Positions 8,938 to 17,816 of a stretch of DNA of 64,000 bases are shown piece after piece. The DNA is from Fuscovulum ytuae (GTDB lineage: Bacteria > Pseudomonadota > Alphaproteobacteria > Rhodobacterales > Rhodobacteraceae), in contig NZ_CP124535.1 of assembly GCF_029953595.1 (NCBI RefSeq), forward strand, positions 3,517,001 to 3,581,000, written 5' to 3'. Each line of letters starts with the position of its first letter. Within the stretch, counting starts at the first letter, position 1. The notes under the pieces were generated by a model. The model was not told where the DNA came from. It worked only from the letters and a program-made list of their open reading frames with translations, and made no database searches. The position numbers were made by a program, and so were the translations under genes.

Positions 8938-10192
8938 CGGAGGTGGTGAACAAGCCGGCGAGGCGGCGAGCCTCGGCTTCTATCGTAAAATCCGCCAGCA
9001 CGCTCTCACGTCCTGCTTGACCCATGCGGTATCGAAGTGCGGGGTCACTGAGCAGCCGATCCATGGCTTGGATCAGTGCGGTCGTGTCACCGGCTGGGAT
9101 CAGGATGCCGTTTTCGCCATCGCGGACCAGTTCCGGTATGCCTGCGATGCGAGAGGCGACGACGGGGAGGCCAGTGGCCATCGCCTCCATCAGGACGACG
9201 GGAAGGCCTTCGGCAAAGCTGGGAAGGACCAGAAGATCGGAATGTTGCAATAGAGATGCGACAGCGGTCTCTGGCTGAGCGCCGAGGAAATTCACCATTT
9301 GATCGATGCCGAGGGTGCGTGCATAGGCGCGGGTGTGTTCGGCCTGTGGACCATCGCCGATGAAAGTTGCTGTGACGTCGGGATGGGACGCACGTAGCGC
9401 GGCCAACGCGTCGAGAAGCAGGTGGGCGCCCTTGACCGGATCAAGCCGCCCCACAAAGGCGATATGGTTAGGGCTGTCTGGGCGTGGTGGTCGCGCTGGA
9501 AAGCGTTCGGGATCGACACCGCAATGGACGATGTGGATACGGTTCCAGTGGTAGCGATTGGAGAAGTACATCAGCTGGCTGCGGCAGAAATGGCTGATGG
9601 CCACGGTAAAGGCGGCGCGGGCTACCTTTTCATCAAGGCGCCAATGGGAGGTTTCGAAGAACTCCGACGGGCCGTGCATGGTGAATGAGAAGGGCAGGCC
9701 GGTCATGGTGGCAGTGAGGAGGGCCACGCTGCAAGAGGATGACCCGAAGTGGTTGTGCAGGTGGACGATCCCGCGGGTTTGCAGGTGGCGGGCAAGGATG
9801 CCTGCCTCGAGGAAGTAGAACAACTGCCAGAGCAGCGCCTTGGGTCCTGGCGGGCGCAAGCGCCAAGCCAGCTTGAGCGCGGCGAGCCAGCGTCGCGGAG
9901 TGGTTCGGATCAGGTTGAGGTGGTCTGCGATCAGGCGCAGCGGGTTCTTCCCTGCGTCAAGGATGCAGAAGGTTCTTGCGGCTTCCGCTTGCTGTTCTGG
10001 GCCAACGATTTCGGAGGCTTTGGCGCGTCGGACGGTACAGGTTTCGATCCGAAGACCAAGCGTGCGCAGGGCTGCCACCTCTCGCTGGATGAAGGTGTGC
10101 GAGACTTTGGGATATTCGCCCGTCAGATAAGCGATCGGACCCGGATCGGTGATTTTGCCTTCTATCGGCGGGGGGCGGGGATCAACGGCCAC
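8924..10192 (-). CDS. Family 4 glycosyltransferase
   Basis: A 422-residue GT-B transferase. The N-terminal domain starts AYLTGEYPKVSHTFIQREV, a pattern seen in the WcaL/colanic-acid type group of GT4 enzymes. The C-terminal donor-binding domain has AFVGRLDPVKGAHLLLDAL, and the family signature FAEGLPVVLMEAMATGLPVV contains the E-x7-E pair that contacts the nucleotide sugar. No signal peptide is present, so it acts on the cytoplasmic face. Its start overlaps the stop of the upstream GT2 gene by 11 bases. Length fits the family. Substrate is unknown. Confidence 0.87.
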   Translation of the reverse strand: MAVDPRPPPIEGKITDPGPIAYLTGEYPKVSHTFIQREVAALRTLGLRIETCTVRRAKASEIVGPEQQAEAARTFCILDAGKNPLRLIADHLNLIRTTPRRWLAALKLAWRLRPPGPKALLWQLFYFLEAGILARHLQTRGIVHLHNHFGSSSCSVALLTATMTGLPFSFTMHGPSEFFETSHWRLDEKVARAAFTVAISHFCRSQLMYFSNRYHWNRIHIVHCGVDPERFPARPPRPDSPNHIAFVGRLDPVKGAHLLLDALAALRASHPDVTATFIGDGPQAEHTRAYARTLGIDQMVNFLGAQPETAVASLLQHSDLLVLPSFAEGLPVVLMEAMATGLPVVASRIAGIPELVRDGENGILIPAGDTTALIQAMDRLLSDPALRYRMGQAGRESVLADFTIEAEARRLAGLFTTSVTPS

Positions 10193-11039
10193 GGGTGAAA
10201 CCTCCGGTCGCGGGGCGGAGGTGGGCGGCGATCCGGACGGCCATATAGACGGCGAGATCTAGTGGCTGACGCAGGAGAAGTTTGAAAATCAGGCCGGGTG
10301 CCGCAGCGGTTTCCTGCTCTGGGCGGAAGAGTTCGGGTTTTCTCTGGCGCAGTTCCGCGAGGCCCGCATCCTGCCTGCGGCGGACGCGAACGAGGTTGGC
10401 AAAGCCTTCGGGAAGGGGCCAGAGATAGGGTTCGGCCACTTCGATCCTTTCGTCTGGGGTGAAGTGGAGACGAACGAAGCTGTCATCTGAAATGAGGTCG
10501 GGGAAGGTATGCCACCGCGCGCGGCCCGCAGCATTTACCGCGAAGAGGCCTGCGCCGGGTGCAGCGCCTGGGGCGTTGAAAGGGAGCGACTTCCAGAGAC
10601 GACCGTATCGACGTGTGATGGTGCTGCGGGCTGGCGCAACTGTCAGGCGACCCGTGGCAAAGCGCGCTTCGCCGGGGGTGAGGGCGTGGCGAAGGGCAGC
10701 AATCATGGTTGGCGCACAGGCGACGTCCGCATCCAGATAGGCGCGGGGACCCTGCGGAGCGAGCGCATCGGCACGATTGAGGGCGGCAGGTTTGCCTGGG
10801 ATTTCGTTGTCGATCACGGCAAGGCGGCTGCCACGGGCGGTGAAGGCGTCACTGCGACTCTGGGCCAGCGCGACCGTATCGTCGCGGCAGGCGTTGGCTG
10901 ATACGATCACGAGCATGGTTCCTGCATCCGGTGTCTGATCGAGCAGCGCATCTAGGCAAGCGGTGATCCACGCGGCTTCGTTGTTGGCAGGGATGATGAT
11001 GGTAAAGGGTTCTTCCGTATCGGAAAATGGATCGGTCAT
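10182..11039 (-). CDS. Family 2 glycosyltransferase
   Basis: A 285-residue GT2 enzyme. FTIIIPANNEAAWITACLDA at residues 12-31 is the N-terminal Rossmann-like strand and helix, VIVSANACRDDT follows near 44-55, and AYLDADVACAPTM near 100 carries the DxD metal site. The C-terminal part is helical and basic, with no clear transmembrane channel, so it is not a processive synthase. It is first in a two-gene minus-strand unit with the GT4 gene. The 99-base gap to the divergent GT26 gene holds the likely promoters for both directions. The sugar it adds cannot be predicted. Confidence 0.8.
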   Translation of the reverse strand: MTDPFSDTEEPFTIIIPANNEAAWITACLDALLDQTPDAGTMLVIVSANACRDDTVALAQSRSDAFTARGSRLAVIDNEIPGKPAALNRADALAPQGPRAYLDADVACAPTMIAALRHALTPGEARFATGRLTVAPARSTITRRYGRLWKSLPFNAPGAAPGAGLFAVNAAGRARWHTFPDLISDDSFVRLHFTPDERIEVAEPYLWPLPEGFANLVRVRRRQDAGLAELRQRKPELFRPEQETAAAPGLIFKLLLRQPLDLAVYMAVRIAAHLRPATGGFTRGR

Positions 11040-11137
11040 GCAGGCAACTCGGGCATCCGATACGGGGTTTCGTTGGTGGTCATGTTAAACTAGGTTAACC
11101 GCCATGTGGCAACAGGGCTTTCCGGGCGCGAGGTTCT

Positions 11138-11956
11138 GTGGCGAAAGGATTTGGGGCGGTGACTGTGGCGGCGGGCGGAACGGTCGGACAAAGACATGTC
11201 GTCTTTCGGATGCCGGCACCGGGCGAGATTGGGATTACTACAGCATCGCGCGCGACCTTGCTGGATGAGATGGAGGCAAGGCTGCGCGCCCACAACGGGT
11301 TTGCGGTGGCCACGCTGAACCTCGATCATATAGTGAAGCTGGGGCGCGATCCGGCCTTTCGGACAGCCTATGCACAACAAACCCATGTCGTGGCGGATGG
11401 CAATCCGATCGTCTGGCTTTGCCGTCTTGCTGGGCGACGGGTTGACCTGGTGCCGGGGTCCGATCTGATCGGACCGGTGATGGCGGTTGCGGCGCGGTTG
11501 GGCGTGCCTGTGGGGTTTATCGGGTCTACTTCGACGGTGCTGGACTTGGCTTCGGCGCGGCTTGAGGCGGCCCATCCGGGCCTTCGCGTGGTGGCGAAGA
11601 TCGCGCCGCCAATGGGTTTTGATCCCGAAGGCGCGGACGCGGAGGCGGTGCTTACGCAGATGGCCGGAAGTGGAGTGCGGCTAGTCCTGTTGGCGTTGGG
11701 AGCTCCCAAGCAGGAGCGATTGGCGGCGTTGGGTCGGGTTCGACTGCCGGAGTTGGGGTTCCTTTCAATCGGCGCGGGGCTTGATTTTCTGGCCGGGGCG
11801 CAGAAGCGCGCGCCCGTCTGGGTTAGGATGGTCGCGATGGAGTGGTTCTGGCGGATGATGAGTGATCCGGCACGGCTGGCGGGGCGCTATGCGGCCTGTG
11901 CCGGGACGTTGCCAAAACTGGTTCGGGCAGCGTGGGCCGAACGAAGGGGCGTCTAG
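11138..11956 (+). CDS. WecG/TagA/CpsF family (GT26) glycosyltransferase
   Basis: A protein of up to 272 residues from the GT26 family, which transfers a sugar such as ManNAc or GlcA to a lipid-linked acceptor at the membrane. Diagnostic stretches are NLDHIVKLGRDPAF, the VVADGNPIVWLCRLAG segment with the conserved D-G-x-P, GSDLIGPVM, FIGSTSTVLDLA, and LGAPKQE near residue 190, which is the family's most conserved block. The C-terminus is basic with aromatic residues, as expected for the membrane-docking tail. The start is uncertain: GTG at 11138 gives the longest form, and an ATG at 11211 inside the frame is also possible. The gene overlaps the convergent glycosidase-like gene by four bases. 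Confidence 0.85.
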   Translation: MAKGFGAVTVAAGGTVGQRHVVFRMPAPGEIGITTASRATLLDEMEARLRAHNGFAVATLNLDHIVKLGRDPAFRTAYAQQTHVVADGNPIVWLCRLAGRRVDLVPGSDLIGPVMAVAARLGVPVGFIGSTSTVLDLASARLEAAHPGLRVVAKIAPPMGFDPEGADAEAVLTQMAGSGVRLVLLALGAPKQERLAALGRVRLPELGFLSIGAGLDFLAGAQKRAPVWVRMVAMEWFWRMMSDPARLAGRYAACAGTLPKLVRAAWAERRGV

Positions 11957-13953
11957 GGCGTCGGTGTGTCGATTTCGGTGCCGTCCGGAAAGCGAATCCG
12001 TTCGACCGAGAAGAGGTGCCATCGGCCGGATGGGCCACGGGCGATGGTGCGTGGGCCGTCGAATTCAAAGGTGATGCTCTTGGCCGGATCGGGCAGGATG
12101 ACGGTGTCCGTGCCGTCCCCGCCGTGAAGGTGGTCGAGCCCCGGTCCGGGATTTAGAAGATCGTCGCCCGCACCTGCCAAGATGACATCGCCGCGGATGG
12201 TTCCAGAAAGGGCGTTGTCGCGTTCATTGCCATCGATGCGTCGGCCTTGCTGGTAGCGCGTGCCACCCGGATCACCCCACCAAGACGGGGTGCTTTGGTT
12301 GAGTTGGTGTAGGAGATCGGCGGTCGGATTGGATATGCCCGGCGCATCCACGAGCGAAAAGCTACCCGATCGGCCGCCGGCACCACTGTCGCCAAAATGC
12401 ATATAGGGGCCGTCGCCGATTTCCTTCCAGATGTTCCAGTTTTCTTCGGTGATCTTGGCCATTTCCGGGCCGCGCACGAAGTCGATCATGAACTTGGTGA
12501 CGGCCTGAATATCGGCATCGGTCAAGCCGGGCACTGCAAAGGAGTGGTGCACATGTTGCCCGCCTTCATAGGCGACAAGGGCGAGGCCGTGGGTGGTTGC
12601 GAGGGCCTTCTGTTCCTCTAAGTTACGACGATTGCTGCCCGGCGTGTCGGGATTTGCAGGATTGGAAATCTGTTCGATCAGCCATTTGCGGGCGGCGATT
12701 GGGTCGTCCTTGACCCGTGAGACGAGTTCGGAACGCGTAGACTCACTTGCCATGATTCTGGCTCCGAAATAGGTGGTCACGGCAAGGGAGTCGAAGACGG
12801 CGCCGGCGGGCAGGTAGGTTTCTGATTCTGCCCCTATCCAAGCGTTGGGCGTTAAGAGCAGCCCAGTCGCCCAAGTATTCAAGGCTTGAGTGGCAAGCAC
12901 ATTGTTCAGGCGCAGGGTGGCGTCGGTGCCGTAGACATCTTCCCAGATCAGCGCGTCGCGTGTCGCCTCGCGCGCTATGAAGGCAAGGCCGCCTTCGTGA
13001 CCATAGGGAACGCCCCATGTGGCGGCGGCCTGTTCCCGCACCCAGCGACCTTGCGAGAAAGCCTCGTTCCAGACTTCGTTGGAATATTCCACATGGGCGA
13101 CAATATCGGGGTTCAGGTTGGTGTAAACGTATTCGGCAAAGGCGCGGACATAGGCATCGTCGGCCATATGGGGCATGCAGAACCAAGGGTCGGCCCCGAT
13201 CTGGTTTGCCAGTTCCACCATCAGGGAAACGGGCGCGCCGCGCCCCTTCATGCGCCAAAGACCACGGGCATCAATTAGGGGGACCTCACCCGGCACCACT
13301 CTGGACCCGTTGGTGGCGGCCCAGTCCATGAAACGAATGAGGCGGGAGTCCTTAATCGAGTCGATCCATTCTGGGCGAAAGATGACCCCGGCCTCGTGAA
13401 GCGCCTGATGCTTGTCCTGCACAATGGAAATGTTGCGGATTGGTCGGCCAATGCCCCGCGGGTCAAGGTCGAAAAGATCAAGCCAAAAGGTGCCACCCTC
13501 TGTCGAGAAAACGATGCGGCCCGGGCGGCCGTCGATTTTACGCGCATCGCCACCAAGGCGGACGCGGCCTTCGCCTTCATAGGTGAGGATGTAGGTTCCG
13601 GCGCGTTCACGGGCGGTGGATTTGCCATAGGCCCAGATCGTGCGGATCACCTTTATGCCTGGTGGCAGGCGCGTGACCCAGCCGTCTTCATCAACATAGC
13701 CGCCTGCCACCAGGTCCGCATGTTTCATCGTTTCCCAATCGCCTTCGGCGGCACCGAACCACGGGCGTGCGGTCAGCATCTGGTCGATGAAGGGACGGGC
13801 GCTGCCCCAATCCGCGAGGCCCGAAAGCCCGAGGGCAAGGGTTGGATCAGTCAGACCTTCAGGCGGTAGAAGCGGGGGCACGGTCTGTGCGGGGGCAATC
13901 TTTGCGCCGCCCAAAAGGCAAGCGACACAGAGGAGAAGAGCCCAGCGCGTCAC
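11953..13953 (-). CDS. Secreted glycoside-hydrolase-like protein with C-terminal RTX repeats
   Basis: A 666-residue exported protein. A signal peptide (LLLCVACLLGGAKIAPAQ) is followed by a large region resembling a TIM-barrel glycosidase: VEYSNEVWNEAF near residue 270 looks like the N-E pair that holds a catalytic acid in clan A enzymes, and VAYEGGQHVHH near residue 470 could hold a second acidic residue. The last 100 residues contain RGDVILAGAGDDLL and HGGDGTDTVI, calcium-binding RTX-type nonapeptides. No exact GH family is claimed. Its ATG overlaps the stop of the TPR lipoprotein gene by four bases, so the two are made together. It probably trims or remodels the exopolysaccharide during export, as glycosidases in Psl, Pel and alginate loci do. 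Confidence 0.65.
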   Translation of the reverse strand: MTRWALLLCVACLLGGAKIAPAQTVPPLLPPEGLTDPTLALGLSGLADWGSARPFIDQMLTARPWFGAAEGDWETMKHADLVAGGYVDEDGWVTRLPPGIKVIRTIWAYGKSTARERAGTYILTYEGEGRVRLGGDARKIDGRPGRIVFSTEGGTFWLDLFDLDPRGIGRPIRNISIVQDKHQALHEAGVIFRPEWIDSIKDSRLIRFMDWAATNGSRVVPGEVPLIDARGLWRMKGRGAPVSLMVELANQIGADPWFCMPHMADDAYVRAFAEYVYTNLNPDIVAHVEYSNEVWNEAFSQGRWVREQAAATWGVPYGHEGGLAFIAREATRDALIWEDVYGTDATLRLNNVLATQALNTWATGLLLTPNAWIGAESETYLPAGAVFDSLAVTTYFGARIMASESTRSELVSRVKDDPIAARKWLIEQISNPANPDTPGSNRRNLEEQKALATTHGLALVAYEGGQHVHHSFAVPGLTDADIQAVTKFMIDFVRGPEMAKITEENWNIWKEIGDGPYMHFGDSGAGGRSGSFSLVDAPGISNPTADLLHQLNQSTPSWWGDPGGTRYQQGRRIDGNERDNALSGTIRGDVILAGAGDDLLNPGPGLDHLHGGDGTDTVILPDPAKSITFEFDGPRTIARGPSGRWHLFSVERIRFPDGTEIDTPTP

Positions 13954-16571
13954 GGGTTTGCGCTGGGAGCTGCCGCTGGAGCGTTTTCCGCGGGCTGCGC
14001 GGCTGGTGCGGGCAGGCTATCGTCCTCGGGCGTTTTGTCGCCTGCGGTTGGCTGCTCGGCAAGCGGGGTTCCGTTTGCTTGGGGGCTGTCTAGGGTATCA
14101 AGTGCTGCCTCCGCGGCGCTGCGCCAAGGGGGGGAGGCGTTGCCAGCCAAGGCAATGGCGGCGGAAAGGCGTTCGCGCGCCTCGTCCACCCTGCCAAGGG
14201 CGGCGTAGACTTCGCCAAGGTGAAACTGAACCGAGCCGTCTTGGGGCAGGCCAGAAGCCGCCGCCTCAAGATAGGGAAGTGCTTCGAGCGTTTCGCCTTG
14301 CAGATGGGCGATGCGGCCGAATGTATCCTGGAAAGCGGGCACGGATGTGCCGCGCAGGCGTCTTGCGATGTTGTAGGCGCGGGCGACGGTTTCAGGGTCC
14401 TGCCGCATGGTGGTCAAGAGGCTTGCCAGATTGTTGGCCACGATAACGTTGAAGCTGTTCTCGGCGTAGAGGTCTTCGTAGATGGCAATGGCCCCGGTAT
14501 AGTCGCCTTGCTGCTGCAAGGCTGAGGCCTTGACCCAGCGCAGATCGGCCGATGCCGGGTTGGTGGCGAGACCGGCTGCCAAGACAGCCTCAGCCTCTTG
14601 CGGCTCCCCTGCGAGTTGGAGCAGGGAGTAGAGGCTCCTTACAGCAAGGTCATCCGTCGGGTCTTCGGCAAGCAGTTTACGATACTGCGTGATCGCCTCG
14701 ACATTGCGGCTTAGAAGGACGTCAAGCGCCGCGGATTGGTGCTGCAGATCACGATCTTCGGGAAGCCGTGCAAGTGCGTCATCGAGGAAGCGACGCGCAT
14801 CTTCGGTTTTTTCGCGCCGGATCTGCGTCTGCACGATGAGCGATATCCATCGCGTATCTGCGGGACTGTTCGCGGCCCTTGCTTCAAGCAACGAGAGGCC
14901 TTCATCCAATCGGTTCTGTCCGATGAGAATGGCACTGTCCAATTGGTCGGCGGCTGCGGCATAGGCATCGTTTTCGAGGTTGCGCATGGTCGCCGAGAGT
15001 TCTGCAGCCAATGCCCAGTCTTCGGAAGACACGGCAAGAGAAGCAAGCGCATCAAGAAGGCCGGGATGCGCGCGATTGTTCCGCCACGAGTCGAAGAGGA
15101 CAGTCTTCGCAAGGGTGTCGCGCCCATCTTCGCGAAGGAAGGCCGCGTAGCGCAGAGCGTAGTCCGGTGCGCTTCCCGACGCCTGTGCCGCCTGCGCCAG
15201 GCTGTCGGCAGCCAGATCGCGGCTGCCATCGCGCAGATAGGCATCGGCGACGAGCGCGAGGAGGCGCGGGTCATTGGGGCTTTGGCCCAATGCGGCACGA
15301 AGGTCGATGATCGCATCTGCCGCGCGGTCATCGGCGATGCGCCATGCCGCGCGATTTATCAAAGCCTCGACCTGACCGGGGTCTTCTGTAAGAACCTCGT
15401 CGATGAGTATTCGTGAGCGCGCACTGTCGCCATTTGCGTTAAGCATCTGTGCCAGCAGGGTCTTGATGCGTCTTGTCTGATCAGAGGCAGTAGCGCTTGC
15501 GAGAATGCCTTCCAGTTCGGCGATGGCTTCAGCCCTCTCGCCTTGATCGAAGCGGAGTGAGGCGCGCAGCGACGTATAGAGATCCGCATCGGGCTTTCCT
15601 TCATTGGCGATGATCAGGGCATCAAGGGTGGCGCGAGCTTTATCCGCGTCACGGAACCTTTGCTGGAATTCGATCAGTGCGATGTTGTTTTCCACCGTGC
15701 CGTCTGCGGCATTGGCGCGTTCGGCGAGGAACGCTTCGGCGCTATCCACATCCTCTTGCTGCAGATACCATTGCAGGAGCATTGGGGGCAGATTTTGCGC
15801 AGTCGGAAACAGCGCAATCATGTTGCGCATCTGCGCAGTCGCTGCATCCTTGTCATCTTTTTCGATCAGCAGGCGCAGCTTGAGTTCCTGCAAACCGTAA
15901 TCGATCGGCTGCACTGCAAGCGCTTCGTCTAGCAAGGGCAGCGCGTCGAGGGGGTTTTCTCCAAGGCTGATCTGATCGATGAGGATGCGCCGCAAGGCGG
16001 GGTTGTCCGCAAGCTGCTTGCGCTGTTCCACCGCTTTCTCGGCTATTCGGGAGCGGCCAGCGTCATTCTTGTCTTCCGTCGCTTTTCGGTAGTCGAGCGC
16101 CAGAGTCAGGGCTTTGACAACCGGACTGTCGGGTTGCAGCCGTTCGGCTGCACGCGTGTTGGCCTCGAACCGATCCCAGTCGTTCTGGCTGAGCGCAATC
16201 TCGGCAAGTTGGATGAACCCGTCGAAGGCATCGGGGTGTTGGTCTACGAGAAGTTGGTACTGACCATATGCGCCGGCGAGATCGCCTTTGTCATAGAGGA
16301 GTTCGGCGAAGAAAATCCGGGCGTCGCGGTGTTCAGGAGCGAATTCAAAGACGTTGCGCAATTCGACCACGGCCCGATCGACGTCGCCAGCTTCGGCAAG
16401 GGTCCTCGCCGAAGCGAAATGATCCTCGGCCTTTTCTTCAGAGCTTTGGCAGGCAGAGAGGCCGAGCGTTGCAGCCAACACTAGCGCCGACAGGGTCGAT
16501 CGATGCCGCAGTCTGCGTGTGGTCAACAAGGCGATTTCACTGGAGCGATGGCGGTCAGTCGACATGTTCAA
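13950..16571 (-). CDS. TPR-repeat lipoprotein of PEP-CTERM/exopolysaccharide systems (PrsT-like)
   Basis: An 873-residue lipoprotein. A basic N-region is followed by STLSALVLAATLGLSAC, with the lipobox LSAC placing the lipidated cysteine at residue 41. Nearly all the rest is tetratricopeptide repeats, for example ARTLAEAGDVDRAVVELRNV, recurring about every 34 residues. This size and layout match the PEP-CTERM system TPR lipoprotein (PrsT) that accompanies exosortase-linked exopolysaccharide loci; it is thought to organise polymer export in the periplasm. The C-terminal 40 residues are rich in Ala, Pro and Glu and probably disordered. It is coupled to the glycosidase-like gene by a four-base overlap. 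An inverted repeat at 16588-16610 lies just upstream of its start. Confidence 0.8.
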   Translation of the reverse strand: MNMSTDRHRSSEIALLTTRRLRHRSTLSALVLAATLGLSACQSSEEKAEDHFASARTLAEAGDVDRAVVELRNVFEFAPEHRDARIFFAELLYDKGDLAGAYGQYQLLVDQHPDAFDGFIQLAEIALSQNDWDRFEANTRAAERLQPDSPVVKALTLALDYRKATEDKNDAGRSRIAEKAVEQRKQLADNPALRRILIDQISLGENPLDALPLLDEALAVQPIDYGLQELKLRLLIEKDDKDAATAQMRNMIALFPTAQNLPPMLLQWYLQQEDVDSAEAFLAERANAADGTVENNIALIEFQQRFRDADKARATLDALIIANEGKPDADLYTSLRASLRFDQGERAEAIAELEGILASATASDQTRRIKTLLAQMLNANGDSARSRILIDEVLTEDPGQVEALINRAAWRIADDRAADAIIDLRAALGQSPNDPRLLALVADAYLRDGSRDLAADSLAQAAQASGSAPDYALRYAAFLREDGRDTLAKTVLFDSWRNNRAHPGLLDALASLAVSSEDWALAAELSATMRNLENDAYAAAADQLDSAILIGQNRLDEGLSLLEARAANSPADTRWISLIVQTQIRREKTEDARRFLDDALARLPEDRDLQHQSAALDVLLSRNVEAITQYRKLLAEDPTDDLAVRSLYSLLQLAGEPQEAEAVLAAGLATNPASADLRWVKASALQQQGDYTGAIAIYEDLYAENSFNVIVANNLASLLTTMRQDPETVARAYNIARRLRGTSVPAFQDTFGRIAHLQGETLEALPYLEAAASGLPQDGSVQFHLGEVYAALGRVDEARERLSAAIALAGNASPPWRSAAEAALDTLDSPQANGTPLAEQPTAGDKTPEDDSLPAPAAQPAENAPAAAPSANP

Positions 16572-16587
16572 CTCTTACCAATAACAG

Positions 16588-16610
16588 TGATTAATGTCTT
16601 GCATTAATCA
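16588..16610. promoter_or_regulatory. Inverted repeat TGATTAA-N9-TTAATCA
   Basis: Perfect seven-base arms at 16588-16594 and 16604-16610 with a nine-base spacer lie in the 46-base gap between the sugar transferase stop (16618) and the TPR lipoprotein start (16571). An overlapping outer pair, TACCAAT and ATTGGTA, is at 16576-16582 and 16610-16616. No T-run follows on the minus strand, so an operator is more likely than a terminator. Confidence 0.35.
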
Positions 16611-16617
16611 TTGGTAC

Positions 16618-17343
16618 TCAGTGACCCGTGCCGAGAAGGACAACCCACACTGTGGCGAGGATGAGCTTGGCATCAACGGCCAAGCTGACAGTGCGATGGT
16701 AGGTCGCGTCGAATTGAGCGCGGTCGCTGAAGCCTGATGCATTCCGGCAGGACACCTGCCAAAGGCCGGTAATGCCGGGGCGGAGGTCGTAATATTCGCG
16801 GCCAAGATAGAGATGGCGCTGATCGGGCATCATGGGACGGGGACCCACGATGCTCATTTCACCAACAATCACGTTCCAGATTTGCGGCAGTTCATCGAGG
16901 GAGGTCTTGCGCAGAAACCGTCCCATGCGCGTGACGCGCGGGTCACGGCGAAGTTTCTGCGTGTGGTTCCATTCTGCGCGGGCGGAGGCGTTGTCGGCCA
17001 GGTAATCTTGCAACTTTACATCGGCATCTGGGACCATCGTGCGAAGTTTCCACATCCGGTACGTCGTGCCGCCCCTGCCAACGCGCGCTTGTGAGTAGAA
17101 GGGCTTTCCACCGTCCAAAGCGACCAGTGCGGCAAGAAGGAGGATCACGGGGAGGACGGCCGGGAGGATAGCGATGACGAAAAGGATGTCGAGAAGTCGT
17201 TTGCCAAAGCTGCGGTAGAGACCGCGATGTGTTCGAAGCTGACCATAGGTGTTCCCCCGATCCGTCGACAGCTCAACCGGATGAGCCGAACCTGCACGCG
17301 AGGGATCGAAAGGGGCGGTCATGGGATACGGGTCCATAAACAT
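16618..17343 (-). CDS. Undecaprenyl-phosphate sugar-1-phosphate transferase (ExoY/WbaP type), priming enzyme
   Basis: A 241-residue initiating transferase that links the first sugar phosphate to undecaprenyl phosphate at the inner membrane. [20 protein letters not shown] is the conserved entry into the single membrane helix, followed by [19 protein letters not shown], the hallmark catalytic region, [15 protein letters not shown] with the essential Asp-Glu pair, [10 protein letters not shown], and [14 protein letters not shown]. All core motifs of the bacterial sugar transferase domain are present, and the length fits the short ExoY-like form rather than the long WbaP form. Alternative in-frame starts exist a few codons inside. 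It reads toward the TPR lipoprotein gene and away from the chain-length gene. Confidence 0.92.
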   Translation of the reverse strand: MFMDPYPMTAPFDPSRAGSAHPVELSTDRGNTYGQLRTHRGLYRSFGKRLLDILFVIAILPAVLPVILLLAALVALDGGKPFYSQARVGRGGTTYRMWKLRTMVPDADVKLQDYLADNASARAEWNHTQKLRRDPRVTRMGRFLRKTSLDELPQIWNVIVGEMSIVGPRPMMPDQRHLYLGREYYDLRPGITGLWQVSCRNASGFSDRAQFDATYHRTVSLAVDAKLILATVWVVLLGTGH

Positions 17344-17816
17344 TGATCTGCAAATCGCGCTGGCGCCGCACTAGGACCCCTGTCTCTTACGACTCAGGAA
17401 GCATGGGCAGACAGCGTCTTAACAATTACTAACTTATGCCGCGTTAGTAACATCTTTTAACCACGATCGGGCTTCGGACCGATTTTTCCGGGCCAAAAGT
17501 CTGAAAATTCAGCTCGTGTAGGCAGATTGCGATGGGGATTGTTTCCGTTTCGGCGATGGATGCAGGCTTGGTTTGCAGGAATCGTCATCAATCTGAGGTG
17601 ATTGGTGATTCGCTTCGCGCAACTCTGGATTGATTTGCTCCTTTGAGATGCACGGCAGGGCAAGTGCCGCGTGGGTTTGGCCGAGCTGCCCACGGAAACG
17701 TTCATAAGTGTTGCCAGCGTCGGTGTGACAGGGCAGTTATGAGGTCAACTGTACGGAGGCCTTGTTGGGGGCACATCGGACAGGTGGTGGCGATGGCAGG
17801 GTGAGCATTCCAGACA
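17344..17816. other. Divergent control region between the priming transferase and chain-length genes
   Basis: No gene is supported in these 473 bases. The region is AT-richer than its flanks. It contains the perfect inverted repeat at 17426-17450, described separately, and a 12-base palindrome CTGAAAATTCAG at 17501-17512. It must hold promoters for two divergent transcription units. Confidence 0.55.
17426..17450. promoter_or_regulatory. Perfect inverted repeat TTACTAAC-N9-GTTAGTAA
   Basis: Eight-base arms at 17426-17433 and 17443-17450 flank a nine-base spacer. The site is 83 bases upstream of the priming sugar transferase start. The geometry (short AT-rich arms, nine-base spacer) matches the repeat at 16588-16610, suggesting one dimeric regulator for the locus; no regulator can be named. 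Confidence 0.45.

Noticed and set aside
11085-11098. TTAA-N6-TTAA as a possible CtrA site between the GT2 and GT26 genes
   Set aside because: CtrA sites need a seven-base spacer (TTAA-N7-TTAA); this one is a base short and the gene context gives no other support.
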